A stretch of 64,000 nt of DNA from the NCBI RefSeq assembly GCF_023218175.1, contig NZ_JALPTH010000025.1, positions 1 to 64,000 of the forward strand, given 5' to 3'. The translations under genes and the position numbers were made by a program. The notes under the pieces were generated by a model. The model had not been told where the DNA came from, did no database searches, and was given only the letters and a program-made list of their open reading frames with translations. Below, piece by piece: positions 1-7,826 of this stretch (position 1 is the first letter of the stretch; each line of letters starts with the position of its first letter). This stretch comes from Streptomyces lichenis. Its GTDB lineage: Bacteria; Actinomycetota; Actinomycetes; Streptomycetales; Streptomycetaceae.

Positions 1-5
1 CGCGC

Positions 6-1778
6 ATGCAGCCGTTGGAGGCCGGGGAGCCGGCCGTGATCGGGCCGTTCCGGCTGCTCGGCAGGCTGGGCGCGGGCGGCATGGGCCGGGTCTACCTGGC
101 CCGTAGCGGCGGCGGCCGGACGGTGGCCGTGAAGGTGGTGCACCCGCACTTCGCGATGGACGACGAGTTCCGGGCCCGGTTCCGGCGCGAGGTCGCCTCG
201 GCGCGGGCGGTCGGCGGGCGCTGGACCGCCCCGGTCATCGACGCCGACCCCGAGGCGCCGGTGCCCTGGGTGGCGACCGCGTATGTGGCGGGGCCGCCGC
301 TCGGCCGGGCGGTCGCCGGACACGGGCCGCTGCCCGAGCGGGCGGTACGGGTGCTGGGCGCCGGACTCGCCGAGGCGCTGTCCGCCGTGCACGGCCTGGG
401 CCTGGTCCACCGGGACGTCAAGCCGTCCAACGTGCTGCTCGCCCTGGACGGGCCCCGGCTCATCGACTTCGGCATCGCCCGGGCCACCGAGGGCACCGCC
501 TCCCTCACCTCCACCGGCGTGTCGGTCGGCTCACCCGGCTACATGGCGCCCGAGCAGATCCTCGGCAAGGGGGTCACCGCCGCGGCCGACGTCTTCTCGC
601 TGGGCGCGGTCCTGGCCTACGCGGCCTGCGGCACCGCCCCGTTCCCCGGCGACTCCTCCGCGGCCCTGCTGTACAAGGTCGTCCACGAGGAGGCGGAGCT
701 GGGCGCGGGGCTGACCGGGGAGCTGCGGGAGCTGGTCGCCGGCTGCCTGGCCAAGGACCCGGAGGCCCGCCCCGACCCGGCCGCGCTCGCCCGCGCACTG
801 CTGCCGGAGGGCCTGGACGCGGCCCTGGCGGCCGGCTGGCTGCCGGGCCCCCTGGTGGAGGAGGTCAGCCGCACCGCCGTACGCCTGCTGGATCTGGAGC
901 CGGAGGGAGGAACGGACGCGGGAGTGGCCGGGCACTCCGGGCCGGTGCCGTTCAGCAGCCCGGCGCTCGGTGTCTTCGGCCCGCCCACCGAGCCCTCCGC
1001 CCCGCCCTCCTCGCCGGGTGTTCCGCCGCGGCCCGACGCGCCCCCGGAGGTGCACGGGCTGCCGACCTCCACCGCCGGGAAGACGGGCCCCGCCACCGGC
1101 CCCCACGGTCCGCTCGCCGTGTCGGTCACCACCGAGAGCGAGCGCGGCCCGGGGCGGAGCCGGCGGCTCAGCTGCACGGTCATCCTCGCGGTCGCCGGGG
1201 CGCTGGCCGCGGTGACGGTGGGCGGCGGCTGGCTGCTGGGGGTGCTGCGCCAGGAGCAGGGACGCCCCTCGGACACCGCCGGGCAGCCCCCGGCGGCCAC
1301 GGCCTCCCGGACACCGAGCCCCTCGTCTAGCTCCTCGCCGAGCTCCGAGGCGCCGGGGGACGGCGGCACCCCGAAGCCGTCCGGCCCCGCGGACGGCGAC
1401 CTGGCCGCCGTACCGGAGGGGTTCAGCGGCACCTGGAAGGGCCCGTTCGAGTTCGAGTTCCTCGGCGACTACGTGCGGGGCGGCACCTTCACCCTCACTC
1501 TCACCGGCGGCGAGCGCGGCGGCCGGGTCGGCACCGCCGACCAGTACGACGCCCTCGGCAACCTCTCCTGCCAGGACCGGCTGGTGCTGCGCCGCGCGAC
1601 CGCCACCGAGCTCGTCCTGGACGGCTCCTCCACCGGGAAGCCCGAGGGCAACAAGTGCACCTCCGGCACCCACACCGTCACCCTGACCCTGAAGGACGGG
1701 AAGCTGGCGTACGTCTCCGAGGAGCAGCGGGCCGGCAACCCGCGCGCGACCCTCACCCGGGAGGCCGGTGGCGGGTGA
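6..1778 (+). CDS. Membrane-anchored Ser/Thr protein kinase (PknB-like)
   Basis: Transmembrane Hanks-type kinase of 590 residues. The kinase domain fills roughly residues 13-270: glycine loop LGAGGMG at 21-27, ATP-binding lysine K43, catalytic HRDVKPSN at 135-142 and DFG at 154-156, all intact, so it should be active. A Pro-rich juxtamembrane linker follows, then one membrane helix at about 388-412, a Pro/Ser linker and an outside domain of about 125 residues. That domain has no PASTA repeats and is not recognised; it contains two Cys that could pair. The ATG lies five bases into the window, and because the kinase fold is complete from there, the N-terminus appears whole. Its ligand and substrates cannot be told. 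It sits directly upstream of mqnC on the same strand, with a 122-bp gap. Confidence 0.93.
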   Translation: MQPLEAGEPAVIGPFRLLGRLGAGGMGRVYLARSGGGRTVAVKVVHPHFAMDDEFRARFRREVASARAVGGRWTAPVIDADPEAPVPWVATAYVAGPPLGRAVAGHGPLPERAVRVLGAGLAEALSAVHGLGLVHRDVKPSNVLLALDGPRLIDFGIARATEGTASLTSTGVSVGSPGYMAPEQILGKGVTAAADVFSLGAVLAYAACGTAPFPGDSSAALLYKVVHEEAELGAGLTGELRELVAGCLAKDPEARPDPAALARALLPEGLDAALAAGWLPGPLVEEVSRTAVRLLDLEPEGGTDAGVAGHSGPVPFSSPALGVFGPPTEPSAPPSSPGVPPRPDAPPEVHGLPTSTAGKTGPATGPHGPLAVSVTTESERGPGRSRRLSCTVILAVAGALAAVTVGGGWLLGVLRQEQGRPSDTAGQPPAATASRTPSPSSSSSPSSEAPGDGGTPKPSGPADGDLAAVPEGFSGTWKGPFEFEFLGDYVRGGTFTLTLTGGERGGRVGTADQYDALGNLSCQDRLVLRRATATELVLDGSSTGKPEGNKCTSGTHTVTLTLKDGKLAYVSEEQRAGNPRATLTREAGGG

Positions 1779-1811
1779 CCGGGCGCCGGCGGGGCGGGGC
1801 GGGGGCTGGCG

Positions 1812-1817
1812 TAGGCT
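1812..1817 (+). promoter_or_regulatory. Possible -10 element upstream of mqnC
   Basis: TAGGCT, a form of -10 hexamer common for the principal sigma factor of Streptomyces, in the gap between the kinase stop and the mqnC start. No clear -35 is visible. A transcript from here would carry a leader of about 75 bases before the mqnC GTG. Supported by sequence resemblance only. Confidence 0.3.
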
Positions 1818-1900
1818 GGTCCGGTCCGTGTAGAGGCCCTGGAAAGCCCCGCACGGCCGCCCGCACCACCCTGCAACCCGCGCCGAAAGGTGAGACGCCG

Positions 1901-3100
1901 GTGACCGAGAAGGCCGACCTCCAGTCCGTCCTCGACCGCGCCGCCGAAGGCGGGCGGATCACCCCCGAGGAGGCGCTCGACCTCTACCGGTCGGCCCCGC
2001 TGCACGCGCTCGGCGCGGCCGCGGATGCCGTACGGCGGCGGCGCTACGCCGGTACGGAGCACATCGCGACGTACATCATCGAGCGCAACATCAACTACAC
2101 CAACGTCTGCGTCACGGCCTGCCGCTTCTGCGCCTTCTACGCGCCGCCGAAGGCCGTCGACAAGGGCTGGACCCGCGACCTCGACGACATCCTGCGCCGC
2201 TGCGCGGAGACCGTGGAGCTGGGCGGCACCCAGATCATGTTCCAGGGCGGGCACCACCCGGACTACGGCGTGGAGTACTACGAGGAGCACTTCTCCGCGA
2301 TCAAGAAGGCCTTCCCGCAGCTGGTCATCCACTCCCTCGGCGCCTCCGAGGTCGAGCACATGGCCCGGATCTCCGGGGTCTCCGCCGAGGAGGCGATCAC
2401 CCGGATCCACGCCGCCGGGCTGGACTCCTTCGCGGGCGCCGGCGCGGAGCTGCTGCCGGCCCGCCCGCGCAAGGCGATCGCCCCGCTGAAGGAGTCCGGC
2501 GAGCGCTGGCTGGAGATCATGGAGATCGCCCACCGGCTGGGCGTGGAGTCCACCTCCACCATGCTGATGGGCACCGGCGAGACCAACGCCGAGCGCATCG
2601 AGCACCTGCGGATGATCCGCGACGTGCAGGACCGCACCGGCGGCTTCCGCGCCTTCATCCCGTACACCTACCAGCCGGAGAACAACCATCTGAAGGGCCG
2701 CACCCAGGCGACCCTGTTCGAGTACCTGCGCATGATCGCCATCGCGCGCCTCTTCCTGGACAACGTGGCGCACATCCAGGGCTCCTGGCTCACCACCGGC
2801 AAGGAGGTCGGCCAGCTCTCCCTGCACTACGGGGCCGACGACCTGGGCTCGATCATGCTGGAGGAGAACGTGGTCTCCTCGGCCGGTGCCAAGCACCGCT
2901 CCAACCGGCTGGAGATCATCGACCTGATCCGCAAGGCGGGCCGCGTCCCCGCCCAGCGGACCACCACCTACGAGCACATCACCGTGCACGAGGACCCGGC
3001 GGACGACCCGGTGGACGAGCGGGTGGTCTCGCACATCTCCTCCACCGCGATCGAGGGCGGCACCGCGCACCCCGAGCTGAAGCTGCTCAACGCCAACTGA
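1901..3100 (+). CDS. mqnC: Cyclic dehypoxanthinyl futalosine synthase (radical SAM)
   Basis: MqnC catalyses the radical SAM cyclisation of dehypoxanthinyl futalosine in the futalosine route to menaquinone, the route Streptomyces uses. The 399-residue length is normal for the family. The cluster-binding CxxxCxxC motif is C70-C74-C77, followed by the family's FCAFYAPP context. The frame is open further upstream, but the GTG at 1901 is chosen because it follows a GAAAGG ribosome site and starts at the point where family resemblance begins. It is followed seven bases later by a small imidazolonepropionase-like gene and then menG, so a menaquinone-related transcription unit is likely. No other mqn genes are in the window. 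Confidence 0.95.
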   Translation: MTEKADLQSVLDRAAEGGRITPEEALDLYRSAPLHALGAAADAVRRRRYAGTEHIATYIIERNINYTNVCVTACRFCAFYAPPKAVDKGWTRDLDDILRRCAETVELGGTQIMFQGGHHPDYGVEYYEEHFSAIKKAFPQLVIHSLGASEVEHMARISGVSAEEAITRIHAAGLDSFAGAGAELLPARPRKAIAPLKESGERWLEIMEIAHRLGVESTSTMLMGTGETNAERIEHLRMIRDVQDRTGGFRAFIPYTYQPENNHLKGRTQATLFEYLRMIAIARLFLDNVAHIQGSWLTTGKEVGQLSLHYGADDLGSIMLEENVVSSAGAKHRSNRLEIIDLIRKAGRVPAQRTTTYEHITVHEDPADDPVDERVVSHISSTAIEGGTAHPELKLLNAN

Positions 3101-3107
3101 GGCGGAG

Positions 3108-3608
3108 ATGCTGACCGTTCACCGCCCGGCGGCCGGGGACTGCGTGCTGGTCGACGGCGGTCTGGTCGTGGCCCTCGGGCCGTACGGGGAGCTGGACCCG
3201 GGGCCGGGCGCGCGGGTGCGCGAGTGGGCGGGCACGCTGCTGCCCGGGCGCCATGAGCCGGAGGCCGTACGGCTGCTGGAGACGCTCTACTGGCCCGATC
3301 CGCGCGAGGCGGACGAGCTGGGTACGGAGCCGCTGCCGGCCGGCGCGGTGGCGATGACGGACACCCGCTGGGGCGCCAGTGCCCGGCGCGGATTGCAGCG
3401 GATGCTGGGGCGCGGGGTGACCTCGGTCGCCGGGCCCTTCACCCGGGCCCCGGTGCGCACCGCCGTCCAGCGCTCCGGTGTGCTGGTCGCCCCGGCGGCC
3501 CCGGACGTCCTCGCCCCCGGCGGGCGGGCGGACTTCACCGTGCTGGCGCAGGACGGGAGTTGCCTGGTCACGGTGGTCGGCGGGCGGCTGGTGTACCGGA
3601 GGGCCTGA
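3108..3608 (+). CDS. Imidazolonepropionase-like domain protein
   Basis: A 166-residue protein resembling only the small composite beta-sandwich domain that flanks the catalytic barrel in imidazolonepropionases and related amidohydrolases: an N-terminal strand set (VLVDGGLVVALGPYGEL) and a C-terminal set ending in ADFTVLAQDG and VVGGRLVYRR. The metal-binding barrel is absent, so it is unlikely to hydrolyse anything by itself. GGCGGAG sits just before the ATG, and the gene starts seven bases after the mqnC stop, so translational coupling is likely. In Streptomyces it habitually lies between mqnC and menG, which hints at a menaquinone-related role, possibly as partner of aminodeoxyfutalosine deaminase. 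That role is inference. Confidence 0.8.
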   Translation: MLTVHRPAAGDCVLVDGGLVVALGPYGELDPGPGARVREWAGTLLPGRHEPEAVRLLETLYWPDPREADELGTEPLPAGAVAMTDTRWGASARRGLQRMLGRGVTSVAGPFTRAPVRTAVQRSGVLVAPAAPDVLAPGGRADFTVLAQDGSCLVTVVGGRLVYRRA

Positions 3609-3664
3609 CTCCGGGCGCGGGGCGCGCTGTACGGAGTCCCGTACACCTGCTGCACAATGGCCGG

Positions 3665-4363
3665 GTGACCCGCGCATCCCTGGACAAGAAGCCGCACGAC
3701 GTCGCCTCGATGTTCGACGCCGTCGCGGAACGGTACGACCTCACCAACGACGTCCTCTCGCTCGGCCAGGACCGGCGCTGGCGCAAGGAGGTCGCGCGCG
3801 CGGTGGACGCCCGGCCCGGCCAGCGGGTGCTGGACCTGGCCGCCGGGACCGGCACCTCCTCGCTGCCGTTCGCGCTGGCGGGCGCCTTCACCGTGCCGTG
3901 CGACTTCTCGCTGGGCATGCTCCGGGAGGGCCGCAGGCGGCACGGCTGGTTGCCGCTGACCGCCGGGGACGCCACCCGGCTGCCGTTCAAGGACGGCGTC
4001 TTCGACGCGGTGACCATCTCCTTCGGGCTGCGCAACGTCCAGGACACCGACGCCGCGCTGGCCGAACTGTTCCGGGTGACCCGGCCCGGCGGGCGGGTGG
4101 TGATCTGCGAGTTCTCCCACCCCACCTGGGCGCCGTTCCGCACGGTGTACGAGGAGTACCTGATGCGCGCGCTGCCGCCGGTGGCCCGCGCGGTGTCCTC
4201 CAGCCCGGACGCGTACGTCTACCTGGCCGAGTCCATCCAGTCCTGGCCGGACCAGCCGGAGCTGGCCCGGCGCCTGCAGAAGGCCGGCTGGTCCAAGGTC
4301 GCCTGGCGCAACCTCTCCGGCGGGATCGTCGCCCTGCACCGCGGCACCAGGCCCCAGGGCTGA
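3665..4363 (+). CDS. menG: Demethylmenaquinone methyltransferase (MenG/UbiE)
   Basis: SAM-dependent C-methyltransferase for the last step of menaquinone synthesis, adding the ring methyl group to demethylmenaquinone. It has 232 residues, the usual length. The N-terminus carries the UbiE signature MFDAVAERYD; the SAM-binding loop VLDLAAGTGT lies around residues 55-64; the second UbiE signature DAVTISFGLRNVQD is present. The GTG at 3665 is taken as start because the preceding in-frame sequence overlaps the upstream gene and is unlike the family. It is the third gene of the mqnC unit, 56 bases after the small protein. Confidence 0.95.
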   Translation: MTRASLDKKPHDVASMFDAVAERYDLTNDVLSLGQDRRWRKEVARAVDARPGQRVLDLAAGTGTSSLPFALAGAFTVPCDFSLGMLREGRRRHGWLPLTAGDATRLPFKDGVFDAVTISFGLRNVQDTDAALAELFRVTRPGGRVVICEFSHPTWAPFRTVYEEYLMRALPPVARAVSSSPDAYVYLAESIQSWPDQPELARRLQKAGWSKVAWRNLSGGIVALHRGTRPQG

Positions 4364-4371
4364 CGGCTCCC

Positions 4372-4515
4372 TCAGCCGCCCGCCGGCCGGGGCGGGAAGC
4401 CGCGGGTACGGGCGGCGGCCACCACGGCCGCCACCGGGACGAGCAGCGCCAGCACGCTCCAGGGCAGAGCCCCCGTACCGTACGCGCCGAGCAGCACCCA
4501 CGCCGGCCCGGCGGA
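4372..4515 (-). pseudogene. 3' remnant of an MFS-type transporter
   Basis: About 47 codons that read as the end of a membrane transporter: GPAWVLLGAYGTGALPW followed by a hydrophobic helix (SVLALLVPVAAVVAAA) and a short basic Arg/Pro tail, ending at a TGA at 4372-4374. The hydrophobic reading stops abruptly at about 4515, where the opposite strand begins to read as MerR. No start codon or N-terminal part exists. Assignment to the MFS rests on the look of one to two terminal helices, so the family is tentative; the broken state is clear. Confidence 0.5.
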
Positions 4516-4518
4516 CAC

Positions 4519-4836
4519 GCCAACGGCTACCGGTCCTACGGTGAGCGGTTCGTGGACCGGGTGCTCCAGGTCCGGGGGCTGCTGGACGCCGGGCTGCCGA
4601 TCCGGATCATCCGGCAGATCCTGCCCTGCCTTGACAAGCCCCGGACCATCCACTTCCCGGACGCCACCGAGCAGATGCCGGCGCTGCTGGAGCGGGAGCG
4701 CGCGCGGATGGACGAGCGGATCGCCTGTCTGACCCGCAACCGGGACGCCATGGCGGAGTACCTGGACGAGGTACGCCGCCATCGCGCCCCGGCGCCTACC
4801 GGGGTCCCGGAGCCGGTGGGCGGTCTCAGTTGTTGA
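4519..4836 (+). pseudogene. 5'-truncated MerR-family regulator
   Basis: From ANGYRSYGE onward the frame reads as a MerR-family regulator from just after its winged-helix wing: the NGYRxY motif, then the LLDAGLPIRIIRQILPCL helix, then the coiled-coil dimerisation helix (LLERERARMDERIACL). About 105 codons remain. The 20-odd N-terminal residues with the recognition helix, and any start codon or ribosome site, are missing; the sequence before 4515 instead reads as a transporter tail on the other strand. The 3' end overlaps the convergent helR stop by 11 bases. A DNA-binding-dead remnant is the simplest reading. Confidence 0.65.
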
Positions 4837-7027
4837 GGACGACCAGGCGCTGGGTGGCGCGGGTCATCGCCACATAGCGGTCCACCGCGCCCCGGACGCC
4901 CTGCCCGAACCCGTCCGGGTCGACCAGCACCACCAGGTCGAACTCCAGCCCCTTGGAGAGCTCCGGGGTCAGCGAGCGGACCCGGGGGGTGGCCCGGAAG
5001 GAGGGGTCGCCGATGACGCAGGCGATGCCGTTCCCGTCCTCGTGCTCGGCGAGCCAGTCGCGGAGGACCGCGTCCCGGTCGGCGGGGGAGCCGTGGGTGA
5101 CGGGGATGCCGCTGCGGCGTACGGAGGTGGGCACGTTGGCGTCCGGGAGTACGGCGCGGATGACCGGCTCCGCCTCCGCCATGACCTCCTCCGGCGTCCG
5201 GTAGTTGACGCTCAGCGAGGCCACCTCCACCCGGTCCAGGCCGACCCGGGCCAGCCGTTCCCGCCAGGTCTCGGTGAAGCCGTGCCGGGCCTGGGCGCGG
5301 TCCCCGACGATGGTGAAGCTGCGGGACGGGCAGCGCGTCAGCAGCATCTGCCACTCGGCGTCGGTCAGTTCCTGGGCCTCGTCCACCACGACATGGGCGA
5401 ACGGGCCGTCCAACGGCTCCCGTTCGGCGGTGGGCAGCGCCCCCTCGTCCACCAGGCTCGCGCGCAGGTCGGCGCCGCGCAGCATGGTCACCGCGCCCTC
5501 GCCGTCCTGGTCGGCGGCGAGCACGTTGTCGATGACCCCGGCCATCCGCTCGCGTTCGGCGGCCAGGGCGGCCCGGTGGCGGCGGTTGCGCCGGGAGGCC
5601 CCCGGGTCGCCGAGCCGCTGCCGGGCGGCGTCGAGGAGCGGCAGGTCGGACACCGTCCAGGTCTGGGACTGCGCCCGGCGCAGCGTCCGCACCTCCTCGG
5701 GGCTCAGCCAGGGGGCGCACAGCCGCAGATAGGCGGGCACCGACCAGAGGTCGCCGACCAGGTCGGTGGCCTCCAGCAGCGGCCAGGCCCGCCCCAGGGC
5801 GCCGGTCAGCTCCTGGTCGTGCTCCAGCGCCCGCCGGAACAGCTCGGCCGGGACCCGCTCGCCGTCCTCCCCGTCCGGTCCGTGCCCGGCCTCCGGCAGC
5901 CGGTCGTACAGCATGGCGACCAGCTCGTCCCAGATCCGGTCCCGGGCCTCGTTGTGCGGGGTGCCCGGCTCCGGGGCGCCGAACGCCTCCGCCCAGTCCT
6001 CGGCGCCGAGGCGCAGCTCGGCCCAGGGGGTGCTGACCGTCAGCGCCTCGGTGGGCGGCTCCTCGTAGAACCGCACGGCCTTCTCGATCGCCCGCACCAG
6101 CTCCGCGGAGGACTTCAGCCGGGCCACCTCCGGGTCGGTCTCGTCCACCGCCGCCGCGCCCTCGGGGACCAGGTCCCGCAGGGTGCAGGTGCGCACGCCC
6201 TCCTCGCCGAGGCTGGGCAGCACATCGGCCACGTAGTTCAGATACGGCTGGTGCGGGCCGACGAACAGCACCCCGCCCTTGCGGTGCCCGAGCCGGGGGT
6301 CGGAGTAGAGGAGGTACGCCGAGCGGTGCAGGGCGACCACGGTCTTGCCCGTGCCGGGGCCGCCGTCCACCACCAGGGCGCCCCGGGACCCGGCCCGGAT
6401 GATCGCGTCCTGGTCGGTCTGGATGGTGGCGAGCACATCCCGCATCCGGGCCGAGCGGTTGGCGCCCAGACTGGCGATGAACGCCGACTGGTCGTCCAGC
6501 GCGGCCCGGCCGCGCAGCGCCTCCTCGGTGAACACCTCGTCCCAGTAGTCGCTGATCCGGCCGCCGGTCCAGCGGTAGCGGCGGCGGCTCGCCAGACCCA
6601 TCGGGCGGGCGTGGGTCGCGGCGAAGAACGGCTCGGCCGCCGGGGAGCGCCAGTCCAGCAGCAGCCGGCGCCCGGTGCTGTCGGTGAGCCCGAGCCGGCC
6701 CACGTACACCGGCTCGGAGCCGTCCTCGCCGACCATCCGCCCCAGGCACAGGTCCAGTCCGAACCGGCGCAGCGCACGCAGCCTGGCTCCCAGCCGGTGG
6801 ACCTCCTGGTCCCGCTCCAGCGCCTCCCGCCCGGCGCCGCCGGGTGCCCTCAGCGCGGTGGCGAGCTGGCCGGACAGTTCGGCGATGGTCTCCTCCAGGC
6901 TCCGGGCGATCGCCGCGAAGTGGAGCTCGTCCCCGGCGATCGACTCCGGGTCGGCCTTGGCGGCCAGCCGCTCCGGCAGGTCGAACACCCCCGCGCCGCC
7001 CTCCACCGATGAACGCACCACCCGCAT
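4826..7027 (-). CDS. helR: RNA polymerase recycling motor ATPase HelR (HelD-like)
   Basis: A 733-residue UvrD/HelD-type ATPase. Walker A is GGPGTGKT with K228; Walker B is in VVVDEAQELTD; helicase motifs such as VNYRTPEEV follow. An N-terminal antiparallel coiled coil (about residues 15-90) resembles the arm that enters the RNA polymerase secondary channel. In the HelR group this protein frees stalled polymerase and displaces bound rifampicin. The ATG at 7027 is chosen because a GGGGG stretch lies just upstream and the frame before it is unlike the family. The rifamycin-associated element at 7093-7117 supports the HelR assignment over generic UvrD. It is monocistronic and converges on the MerR remnant. 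Confidence 0.88.
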   Translation of the reverse strand: MRVVRSSVEGGAGVFDLPERLAAKADPESIAGDELHFAAIARSLEETIAELSGQLATALRAPGGAGREALERDQEVHRLGARLRALRRFGLDLCLGRMVGEDGSEPVYVGRLGLTDSTGRRLLLDWRSPAAEPFFAATHARPMGLASRRRYRWTGGRISDYWDEVFTEEALRGRAALDDQSAFIASLGANRSARMRDVLATIQTDQDAIIRAGSRGALVVDGGPGTGKTVVALHRSAYLLYSDPRLGHRKGGVLFVGPHQPYLNYVADVLPSLGEEGVRTCTLRDLVPEGAAAVDETDPEVARLKSSAELVRAIEKAVRFYEEPPTEALTVSTPWAELRLGAEDWAEAFGAPEPGTPHNEARDRIWDELVAMLYDRLPEAGHGPDGEDGERVPAELFRRALEHDQELTGALGRAWPLLEATDLVGDLWSVPAYLRLCAPWLSPEEVRTLRRAQSQTWTVSDLPLLDAARQRLGDPGASRRNRRHRAALAAERERMAGVIDNVLAADQDGEGAVTMLRGADLRASLVDEGALPTAEREPLDGPFAHVVVDEAQELTDAEWQMLLTRCPSRSFTIVGDRAQARHGFTETWRERLARVGLDRVEVASLSVNYRTPEEVMAEAEPVIRAVLPDANVPTSVRRSGIPVTHGSPADRDAVLRDWLAEHEDGNGIACVIGDPSFRATPRVRSLTPELSKGLEFDLVVLVDPDGFGQGVRGAVDRYVAMTRATQRLVVLNN

Positions 7028-7092
7028 GGCCACACCCCCGCAATCCCGCGATCCCGCTGTCCTTGCTTCCGACCTGGGATTTTGCGGGATGA

Positions 7093-7117
7093 GGGGGGCC
7101 TTGCCGCAAGACCCCCC
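7093..7117 (-). promoter_or_regulatory. Rifamycin-associated element (RAE) upstream of helR
   Basis: A 25-bp inverted repeat: six G, an unpaired base, CTTGC, a central C, GCAAG, an unpaired base, six C. On the helR strand it reads GGGGTCTTGCGGCAAGGCCC, which matches the published RAE pattern (from memory GGGGCTTGCGnCAAG followed by C-rich bases). It lies 66 bp upstream of the helR start. A -10-like TATAGC lies on the same strand just upstream (7124-7131). RAEs precede rifamycin-inactivating enzymes and helR in actinomycetes and link expression to rifamycin exposure. Confidence 0.8.
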
Positions 7118-7185
7118 ATGCGCTATACGTTGAGAGTGGAAAGAGCCGGGCGCGCGATCCGCGGCGCCCCTCGACTCCCCTCTCG

Positions 7186-7731
7186 CTACAGCGCCAGCCG
7201 GAAGCAGCGCGCCTCCTCGCCCTCGTGTCCCGGGATCGGGATCGTCTCGCCCGGCTCCATGCCCAGCCGGCCGGCGACCGCCAGGGACCGCTCGTTGCGG
7301 GTGTTGACCATGGCGACCACCCGCTCCACCCCGGCCGCCCGCAGCCGCTCCAGCGTCATCCGGGCCGCCGCGGTGGCGTAGCCCCGGCCCCAGGCGGTAC
7401 GGGCCAGCCGCCAGCCGATCTCGATCTCCCCGGCCGGGCCCCAGGGGTGCGGCCAGGGCTGGGCGCCGGCGAAGCCGACAACCTGACCGGCCTCGTCCAG
7501 CACCGTCCACAGGCAGAAGCCGTGCTCGGCGTCATGGCGGCGCTGACGGGCGGTGAACTCGTAGTACAGCGACAGCTCCGAGGACCGTCCGCCGAGGAAC
7601 TCCATGACCTCGGGGTGGTCGAACACCTGGTGCCAGGCGTACGCGTCCTCCTCGGTCGGCACCCGCAGCGTCAGCGGCGCTGGGGGTGGGTCGGAAGTGG
7701 CGGGCGGGGCGTCGGGAAGCAGCTCGGTCAT
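7186..7731 (-). CDS. GNAT family N-acetyltransferase
   Basis: A 181-residue GNAT protein of the RimJ/RimL type. Seen: the IEIGWRLARTAWGRGYATAAA stretch, which is the beta-4 strand plus the acetyl-CoA pyrophosphate loop (R-x-x-W-G-R-G-Y-A), and VVAMVNTRNERSLAVAGRLGM, the typical beta-5/alpha-4 stretch with the asparagine pair. The substrate cannot be told; such proteins acetylate protein N-termini, small amines or antibiotics. ATG start. It is divergent from the geranylgeranyl reductase gene, with 95 bp between the starts. Confidence 0.9.
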   Translation of the reverse strand: MTELLPDAPPATSDPPPAPLTLRVPTEEDAYAWHQVFDHPEVMEFLGGRSSELSLYYEFTARQRRHDAEHGFCLWTVLDEAGQVVGFAGAQPWPHPWGPAGEIEIGWRLARTAWGRGYATAAARMTLERLRAAGVERVVAMVNTRNERSLAVAGRLGMEPGETIPIPGHEGEEARCFRLAL

Positions 7732-7767
7732 CGGGTGGCCCTCCGGTTCGGCGTCGGCTCGCCCCCA

Positions 7768-7773
7768 TAGACT
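7768..7773 (+). promoter_or_regulatory. Possible -10 of the geranylgeranyl reductase gene
   Basis: TAGACT, a frequent Streptomyces -10 form, in the 95-bp divergent gap; the -35 region is weak (GGTTCG at 17 bp). It would give a leader of about 45 bases to the GTG at 7827. Confidence 0.3.
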
Positions 7774-7826
7774 GCCCTTGACCTGTGCCGTCCGATACGC
7801 AGTTTCGACATTTCGGGAGACCCGCC

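Noticed and set aside
4358..4377. Terminator hairpin GGCTGA/TCAGCC at the menG stop
   Set aside because: Only 6 bp with an 8-base loop, overlapping two stop codons; too weak to annotate with confidence.
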